The notes under the pieces are model-generated. The model searched no databases. It worked only from the letters and a program-made list of their open reading frames with translations, and was not told where the DNA came from. Both the position numbers and the translations under genes were made by a program. 64,000 nucleotides of DNA from Brienomyrus brachyistius (lineage: Eukaryota > Chordata > Actinopteri > Osteoglossiformes > Mormyridae): contig NC_064555.1 of NCBI RefSeq assembly GCF_023856365.1, positions 18,610,254 to 18,674,253 on the forward strand, read 5' to 3'. The number at the start of each line of letters is the position of its first letter. Position 1 is the stretch's first letter. Positions 56,082 through 64,000 of this stretch are shown piece after piece.

Positions 56082-56159
56082 TGACCCAAGGCACCATCTT
56101 TAATTCAAAATTCAAAAAGTTAGTCTGGAGCCCTGGTACCCGGCCAACAGTATCAGCCT

Positions 56160-57320
56160 TTTGAGAGTAAGACGGGCTACTGAGCGTGAGTTGGCCTTCT
56201 GAGTGTGAAGTGGCTTTCTGAGCATAAGATGGGCTACTGAGCGTGAGGCGGCCTTCTGAGAGTAAGACAGGCTACTGTGCCTGAGACGGGCTACTGTGCG
56301 TGAGACGGGCTACTGTGTGTGAGAAGCGGCGACTGAGCATGAGGCGGTCTGCTGATTGTGAGGCGGCCTTCTGAGCGTGAAGCAGCCTGCTGATTGTGAG
56401 GCGGCCTGCTGATTGTGAGAGACGGCCTTCTGAGCGTGAGGCAGCCTGCTGATTGTGAGGCGGCCTTCCGAGCGTGAGGCAGCCTGCTGATTGTGAGGCA
56501 GCCTTCCGAGCGTGGGGCAGCCTGCTGATTGTGAGGCGGCCTTCTGAACGTGGGGCAGCCTGCTGATTGTGAGGCGGCCTTCTGAGCATGAGGCAGCCTG
56601 CTGATTGTGAGGCGGCCTTCTGAGCGTGGGGCAGCCTGCTGATTGTGGGGCGGCCTTCTGAGCGTGAGGCAGCCTGCTGATTGTGAGGCAGCCTTCCGAG
56701 TGTGGGGCAGCCTGCTGATTGTGAGGCGGCCTGCTGATTGTGAGGCGGCCTTCTGAGCGTGAGAGACGGCATTCTGAGCGTGAAGCAGCCTGCTGATTGT
56801 GAGGCGGCCTGCTGATTGTGAGGCGGCCTGCTGATTGTGAGGCGGCCTGCTGATTGTGAGGCGGCCTTCTGAGCGTGAGGCAGCCTGCTGATTGTGAGGC
56901 GGCCTTCTGAGCGTGAAGCAGCCTGCTGATTGTGAGGCGGTCTTCTGAGCGTGAGGCGGCCTGCTGATTGTGAGGTGGCCTGCTGATTGTGAGGCGGCCT
57001 GCTGATTGTGAGGCGGCCTTCTGAGCGTGAGGCGGCCTGCTGATTGTGAGGCGGCCTTCTGAGCGTGAAGCAGCCTGCTGATTGTGAGGCGGCCTTCTGA
57101 GCGTGAGGCAGCCTGCTGATTGTGAGGCGGCCTGCTGATTGTGAGGCGGCCTTCTGAGCGTGAGGCAGCCTGCTGATTGTGAGAGACGGCATTCTGAGCG
57201 TGAAGCAGCCTGCTGATTGTGAGAGACGGCCTTCTGAGCTTGAGGCAGCCTGCTGATTGTGGGGCGGCCTTCTGAGCGTGAGGCAGCCTGCTGATTATGA
57301 GAGACGGCCTTCCTCCTTCT
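56160..57320. repeat. 19-bp minisatellite with two subtypes, about 60 copies
   Basis: Monomers CTGCTGATTGTGAGGCGGC and CTTCTGAGCGTGAGGCAGC alternate in irregular order, with an occasional GAGAGAC variant. Reverse frames of 306 and 353 codons are open because 57 bp (3 x 19) contains no stop. They read as QSAGCLTLRRPPHN-type repeats and are judged spurious. Confidence 0.97.
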
Positions 57321-59811
57321 CTGCTTCTCGGATGTGGGTTGGGTTCAATCAACTGTTTGAGGGAAGCAGCAGGAGATATAAGCCCCGTTCGAGTTGTAGG
57401 CAGAGCATGTAGAAGCGTCTGCTAGCGCTGCAGTAAGACGTGACGAGTGTTAGGCTTGTTCATACAAGCCTGGCAGGCAGAGCGGGAGCCTCCAGCAAAG
57501 CAGCAGCGACGTCCCAGCAGGTAAAATGCCTTCAGAAATCTCCTCCCATCGGTGTAACGTTTGAAATGGTGCCTGCAGAGGTAGAGGGTATAACAGCAGA
57601 TTCACGAGTGCTGCTTCCACAATACCACGGCTTGCGTGGCAGCCAATGAACTGTGCAAACACATGTGCAATATTTGATGTCCCCCCCCCAATACCCACAG
57701 ACACACACACACACAATAGCTGCTGACACCTGCTGGAGTGTGGAAAATGACACATTTCCTCCGGTTTCCATGACTGTAGGTTACAGAGCTGTGTGTCTGT
57801 GTTGTTTCTAGAACCTGTTCTGCCACAGGTTACCAGCCCTCGGAATGTATTTTCTCATGAAAAACAAATTCAAAGGCCAGTGAATTTCCCAGTACTACAC
57901 CTGTGCTGGTGTGTCAAATGTGGCCTTATGAAATTTCATTTGAGATTCCTAAAGGCACCTCTCAGTGTTACATTACTCACTTCCATAAAGTATTGTCATC
58001 CGTTGATAGTTTGGCCGCCCTTTTGTAAATGTTTAACTGCCTACGGCCCCCAGGGTGCAGCAGGTTTCCTGTGCCGCGCGAACAGGAGCAGTCAGTCACC
58101 GAGCAGGATAAGACATGCCATTAGTCATTACCTAAGACTGCAGTTGCGAGGCATTTCACCTCACAACAAACCGCATAGTGAATTAGCTACAGAGTCAGCA
58201 GGGAGGCAGGGCAGGACTGGAGTCCATTTCCTGTAACCACTCGTGATTCTTTAGGACGTGACTGCTAACTGATTGTGATATATTGGTTGTGAAATGTATG
58301 TGCGCATTTGCGAAGATGTGGGAAGGATTACATCATCCGTTTTCCTGGTACCATTTGGTGAGACCGTAGCTGTCAATTCCTTGTGTGCTAATGCCCGTCA
58401 CTGATCTCTCGCTTCCATACTGCTGACCCCATAACTCATAGCGGGCAACTGACACAGCACCATGCTTCATGTAAGACCATGACACGGGGGCTGCGGCTGA
58501 AATACACTTATCTGAATACAAGGACTTCAAATACATCATTTGATAGCTATTTTTAAAGTACCTCCACTGAAAGGTCTCTGAATGGATGTGGTTCTCAGTC
58601 CAGTTACATTATGTATGTTTGTGTTTAATGATTTATCATCACAAATTGAATGCAGGAAGTACAAATTGAGAAGACTCCTTAAAGGGAACAGCTATGGAAC
58701 AAAGGAGTTTAAAAGTAAATATTCACTCAGGTTATTAGCTACAGCTAGTCATCAATGCAGACAGTCAATCATACGGCTGCAGCAGAACACATGCAGGAAC
58801 AACAGGATCAATTGCTGTTCAGTGAAGCACTGGAATGGTTGGGCCACATAATCTAAGCTGTTTTGAATGTGGTGTGATTCATCAGGCCATGTGCAGAGGT
58901 TCCAGCATCTCCACTAGTCAACCCTCCTGGGATTTTCACCCACTACAGAATCTCGATTATATAGAGAGTGGTGGAAAATCCAGTCAATGGCATTTCTGTA
59001 GACAAAAACTCCATGCTGGGAGAGAGGTTGGAAGAGCATGGCCAGATTCGATCATTAAGGTGAGTAGAAAGACCCAAAACTAGTGCAGAAATAACAGCTC
59101 AGTGTGGCAGTGGTGTAGAGAATGGCTTCTCAGAACAGGAAACCCAGTTACTGGTTTTGGGTTCTATACATCCTTCAGAACATCGTCATAATGCGCAATT
59201 GGCTACAGCAGCTAGTGTGATATTTTAATGGAACAGGCTCCGTCCTGTGGAGCAGTGACTGGTTTATATGTAACGGGGCAGATAAGAGCTGGGTGCCACC
59301 TTGCTCTATCAGGCCAGTGACGCAGGCGGCTCCGTGGCCAAGTCCTGCGCAGCCGGAAGCAAAGTAACACAGAGCTGGTGGGTTTTATTCAGTAAGCAGG
59401 TATGAGGGCAGAGCGGGCAGACAAAACAGGTCCAAGAAGGAGCAGCTGAATTTATGTTCATCTTACTGGAGATCAGGAAGGCTGGAGAAGAAAGGGGACA
59501 GGATGGCATACAGTTCCTGGGAAGGAGCACACTGACAGGTGGTGTGTGCAGACTGAGAGACCCCACCCTAGTTACACTGTGTTACTTTGTATCAGAACGT
59601 AAAGCTTGGGGAGGTAGTTTGGGAGGGCGGAGGCCCTGGGGCACAGTATCTAATACCTTTTATAAATGATAGGTCTAAACCGTCAGACCTGCCACTTATC
59701 TGTGTATCTTACATGTAATTCATATATGAAAAAATAACTGTGAAGGAGGTTTTTGCAGGGGTGTACATGAAAACTCATTGCACTTAAGCAGTAACATCAA
59801 TTAGATACAAT
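57321..59811. other. Intergenic sequence, nothing firmly recognised
   Basis: Contains a short C/CA run at 57681-57714. The part 58620-59130 has a translated look (GWATXX-like, CGVIHQAMCRGS) suggestive of an old mobile-element fragment, but no family can be named. Confidence 0.4.
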
Positions 59812-59842
59812 ATATACAGTACTGTGCAAAAGTCTTAGGCGG
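59812..59842. mobile_element. Possible solo mariner-type terminus
   Basis: ATATACAGTACTGTGCAAAA, then GTCTTAGGC, resembles termini of Tc1/mariner-type elements. No partner inverted repeat was found, so this may be a fragment. Confidence 0.4.
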
Positions 59843-61370
59843 GCAAAAAAAAAAAATGTTTAGATTATCCTTGTGCTGGTGTAAAACTATGATGCCTGTG
59901 AAAGTGTGTCAGCTTAGCCATTTCAGAACCTCTGCTAAAATCATCCTAGTATTTCATCAATATACTTAATTATTTAATTGAGCTGTTGGTGAAATTTAAC
60001 AAAATCATGGAACGGCTGTGGTGCCCCTGAGGAGAAGCTTGGGAACTGAAGCGGTGTTCATCTAGCCATCCAACTAGATATCAGTAAATTTTTAGAAAAC
60101 AGAAGAAATTATTACTAGATTTTATCGTGTTACTCTTAATTTGCACATGTTCTAATGTTAAATTGTGTTTTTTGTTCCAAGCCAAAGTACACTTGCTACC
60201 CAGATAAACAGCTTAAAACATACTGCACACTACAAGCCACCCTTTTTCACTCCAGTAACACACTGTCGTATTTACTTCCTACGCTGTCATTGGGTAATGC
60301 GTTTGCAAGGAGAACCATGGGATATGCAGTTTGGATTTACCGCCAAGTTTAATTAGGTTGTACCATACAGCTCAGCACTGTGGGGGTCACTGCAGTATAA
60401 TATGTTCTGTAACATTAGTTAAATATGGTATTCATGTAAAACTTTACCATTAAAATGTTATTATGATACTTGAAGTTGGACAGCTGTAGGGAAAAAAGGA
60501 ATGTTACTGTCTACCGTGATACTCTGGGGTCAGTCACCATGGGAACAATGCCCAGCCACAGGCTTTCTGTAGTATTACTTTGTGTTTTCTATTCGTCAGC
60601 TTTCTGCATATTCCTCTCTATTGGCATCGGCCTAATGTGTCAGTCTTGGCCAATATTTAAACTTTATCAATACTCAGCTTTAACAGCACCAGAGCCAAAG
60701 ACATAACCGCAAAAAAATGGCGACGATCGCATTGGACCATGAGCCAATTTCCGTAGTGCAGTAGTACTGGCCCATGACATATTTGTGATTCATTATTAAA
60801 TTGTTAAATTTATATTTCATTTTTCTCAGAATAAAAAATAATATAACATCATCCCGCTAATCTGCAGCGGCAGCCCTGCTCAGAGGCTAGCTGCTGTTCT
60901 GCTTCCATATGAACCATAATTACATAAAAATATATGTTATTGGTATCACTCTAAATTTTCACATTAATGCAGCTCTGAAGTATATAGCAAGGAATGCTAT
61001 GGGTCTCTTAAATGCTTTTGCTCATTCCCCCTTTTCAGGTAACGTGGTAATGTGCTCAATGCTCAGCCCGAGCCTTCAGTAATTTTAGAGCCATGCCAGT
61101 GTATTTTAAAGTGAGTTGCAAACATACAATAGCAACAATGGTGTTTTCTGTTAGGATATGCATACTTATTCAGAGAAATAAAAAAGCACATTGATTTATA
61201 TGCTGTGTAAAGACCCTTTTTGTGTCCTGCTTGCACAAGAAGACCACCAAGCCTGTGCAAGTCCACCAAGCGAGGATAGAGAGGCAACCTGGCCACCCGA
61301 CATTGCCTGGCACATCGACATGTTGTCTGGCTCACCGACATCGCCTGGTACACCGTCATGCCACCCCCGT
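59843..61370. other. Intergenic sequence, nothing recognised
   Basis: AT-rich. No exon, RNA gene or transposon could be identified. Confidence 0.5.
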
Positions 61371-61374
61371 CATG

Positions 61375-62270
61375 CCACCTAGCACACCAACATGCTGTCC
61401 GGTACACTTACATGCCATCTAGCACACAGACATGCCACCCAGCCCACAGACACGCTGCCTGGTCCACCGACATGCCACCTGGTACACCAACATGCCAGGC
61501 CCCTCATGCCGCCCAGCTCACAGACATACTGCCCGGCCCATAGACACACCGCCCAGCACACCGACATGCCAGCCCCCTCATGCCGCCTGGCCCACCGACA
61601 TGCCAGCCCCCTCATGCCACCCAGCTCACAGACATGCTGCCCGGCCCACAGACACACCGCCCAGCACACAGACATGCCATCCCCCTCATGCCACCTGGCC
61701 CACCGACATGCCAGCCCCCTCATGCCGCCTGGCCCACCGACATGCCAGCCCCCTCATGCCACCCAGCTCACAGACATGCTGCCCGGCCCACAGACACACC
61801 GCCCAGCACACAGACATGCCACCCCCCTCATGCCGCCTGGCCCACCAACATGCCAGGCCCCTCATGCCACCCAGCTCACAGACATGCTGCCCGGCCCACA
61901 GACACACCGCCCAGCACACAGACATGCCATCCCCCTCATGCCACCTGGCCCACCGACATGCCAGCCCCCTCATGCCGCCTGGCCCACCGACATGCCAGCC
62001 CCCTCATGCCACCCAGCTCACAGACATGCTGCCCGGCCCACAGACACACCGCCCAGCACACAGACATGCCACCCCCCTCATGCCGCCTGGCCCACCGACA
62101 TGCCAGGCCCCTCATGCCACCCAGCTCACAGACATGCTGCCCGGCCCACAGACACACCGCCCAGCACACAGACATGCCACCCTCCTCATGCCACCTAGCC
62201 CACCGACATGCCAGGCCCCTCATGCCGCCCAGCTCACAGACACACTGCCCGGCACACCGACATGTTGCCT
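61375..62270. repeat. Approximately 20-bp minisatellite organised in a 250-bp higher-order unit
   Basis: Related 17-20-bp monomers of the type CACAGACATGCTGCCCGGCC and CACCGACATGCCAGCCCC. The marker CCAGCTCACAGACATGCTGC recurs at 61621, 61763, 61871, 62013 and 62121: spacings of 142, 108, 142 and 108 bp, that is a 250-bp higher-order repeat. Forward frames up to 329 codons are open and periodic (TDMPAPSCHPAHRHA-like), judged spurious. Confidence 0.96.
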
Positions 62271-64000
62271 TCCTCTCCCATCCTCCCCCTATGCTATGTG
62301 CTTCCAGCACATTCCTGCTGCTACCCCACATGCATCCTTCACTTGTTTCACAGCAGGAAATGCAATCGCCCAAAGGATAACAAAGAACCTTTATTTGTAC
62401 AAGTACTTTGGAATGTGTTAGTTGTTTGCATATCCCATCATGCTCTCCTTTCACAGGCACACACACACACACACACAGGTGAAAGTGAAGCTTGGGGTCT
62501 GAGCACAGGGTCAGACCATTTCTCCGGCGTCCCTGGAGCAGTTTTCAGGGGGGTAAGGGCCCCACCCAAGGGCCTTATGGAGGTGTGGCTACTGCAGTGA
62601 GCACTGGATTTGAACTGGAAACTTTCTAATCACAGGCACAGAGACCTGACCTGCTGAGCCACACACTGCCTCCCATGTTGAAAGGTTCGCTATGTTCTGA
62701 CAAACTTGTCATCGTGTTCCTCCACACAGGACTGTGGAGCTGCCAGTCTGCTGTCAGCAATGGTACGTGTTCAGCACCTTGCATTCTGGCTCTGGCTGTA
62801 TCCTGGGTCCGCCCTAAATATGCTGTTACTCCAACGGTCGACTTCACCTTCTCCCACACTGCCCTCGGGGCAGGGGGCAGGTTTGCTCATTTCCCAGAGC
62901 TGGGAATTTGCTCCCTGGACTACTTGTGCCTTGAAATGATTCGACATTTCAGTACTGTGTAGTTGCTATGTAGTTACTCTGCAGTTCAGTTACTCTGATT
63001 AACTCATCTGAACTGTACCCAGTCACTAGCATGACTGAGGAGCTGGACATGCAGGTGACAGCCATACTAGCGATGGTTCACCCTTCGTCATGCTTTGCTG
63101 CAGACCTTCTTACCCTCCTGACCACATCTGGCTAGAGCCCATTCTGTGCTCTACAGTTGAATGTCATCCTGACGCGTAACTCTGTCATATACAGCATGAT
63201 TTCCAGCCCTATGCATATTTTTCATGCGTATCTAGCTCACCTTGCTGCTCCTACATTTCCTTCTGCCTCTTTCTCCTCTGGCCTTGTCCGTCCCAATGAG
63301 TTCTCTTCACTCCATGCTAATCAAGCCTCTGGTACCTTCATGTCTGGACTCCCAGCACAAGGCTGTAGTCACGACTCTTTCCCAGCACCTTCACACCTCT
63401 CTCACCTCAGGCTATCCAGCACTGCTGGCAATGAAGCTCGGGAAACGGCCAAAAAAATAAGGATCGATCACTTTTATCATCTTTCTATGCTACCATCATT
63501 GGTGCCAAAACCACCTACTGCTGTACTAACACAGACAGACCAGAGAGAGAGGGGGGGAGGGAGAGAGAGGGGACATGGTGGGAAGAGACACTCGCAGCTG
63601 GAGGAACGTAAGTAGAGTAGAACATTTGCAGGTAAAATTTCAGCAGAGCTGGACACAGGGTGGTGCTGCATGTCCAGGGTAGGGGCCGTGGAATGTGTTG
63701 CATGCAAAACCTGAAACAAGTTACGCGACCACGCTGGCCAGAATATTCATAAACCCTCAGATATATATCTGACTGTTGTCCTGCCTTGCATTTCAGTTAC
63801 ACAAGTCTTATGTATCATAACAATTATAAACAGTTCTCTCTATTTTTCTTTTTATTTCTTTTTATTTGCCATGGAAGACCAGCCGTTGACGACAGTTTAG
63901 GGGAAAGACGGCATCATTTTTCTTTGGCAACTAACATTCTTGGAAACACGTAATTATTGTAATTATCGCCAGTGTGTGACTGGATACTTCACCTATAGCC
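62271..64000. other. Distal intergenic sequence
   Basis: (CA)n at 62458-62478. The stretch 62550-62660 (GGGCCCCACCCAAGGGCCTT, then GATTTGAACTGG) resembles a dispersed repeat seen in fishes. A 152-codon frame (63157-63615) ends in a GA-rich low-complexity run and has no recognised domain. A GA-rich tract lies at 63541-63572. Confidence 0.45.

Noticed and set aside
56272..57352. Reverse-strand open frames of 306 and 353 codons
   Set aside because: They lie wholly inside the 19-bp minisatellite; a 57-bp (3 x 19) period without stops leaves frames open. No start context, domain or splice support.
61392..62421. Forward open frames of 266-329 codons rich in His, Pro and Cys
   Set aside because: Products of the 20-bp/250-bp array; the sequence is periodic, open in several frames at once, and lacks any recognisable fold.
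63157..63615. 152-codon open frame near the right end
   Set aside because: No recognised domain or splice signals, and it ends in GA-rich low-complexity sequence; likely chance.

Overview
The window is vertebrate nuclear DNA, most likely from a teleost fish. It has multi-exon genes with GT-AG introns, a Tc1/mariner copy and an L2/CR1/Rex-type LINE of kinds abundant in fishes, and a very high load of minisatellites and homopolymer runs. The species cannot be named from the sequence.

Two protein-coding genes can be read with confidence, both on the + strand. The first is a complete coding region for a high-affinity kainate receptor subunit, grik5 (GluK5/KA2). It has 19 coding exons between 7217 and 28504. 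The joined exons keep one frame and give 1037 residues: signal peptide, amino-terminal domain, split ligand-binding domain, M1, pore loop, M3, M4 and a long basic/proline-rich tail. The second is a CEACAM-like immunoglobulin-superfamily receptor (38769-50877). It has a signal peptide, a cysteine-free N-type Ig domain, four C2-type Ig domains, one transmembrane helix and a cytoplasmic tail. A 32-nt exon appears to switch that tail between a short form (531 aa) and a long form (581 aa). GRIK5 and CEACAM genes also lie close together on human 19q13, so the linkage looks ancient.

Layout: 1-7163 is non-coding upstream sequence dominated by a 1.65-kb, 23-bp minisatellite. 7164-29180 is grik5 with its 3' UTR. 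29250-38600 is intergenic, with 46-bp and 81-bp arrays and a 2.8-kb degenerate LINE flanked by a perfect 25-bp target-site duplication (34829-37661). 38769-51740 is the CEACAM-like gene. 51740-64000 is intergenic, with a 1.2-kb Tc1 relic (54863-56081), a 1.16-kb array of two 19-bp subtypes, a 0.9-kb higher-order array and otherwise unrecognised sequence.

The most notable structures are these. The 3' end of grik5 exon 4, with its splice donor, is tandemly repeated seven times at an exact 84-bp (28-codon) period. grik5 exon 8 sits between two minisatellites. In the CEACAM-like gene, the 32-nt exon has a stop placed so that it should escape nonsense-mediated decay. Most long open frames outside the exons are minisatellites without stop codons, not genes.
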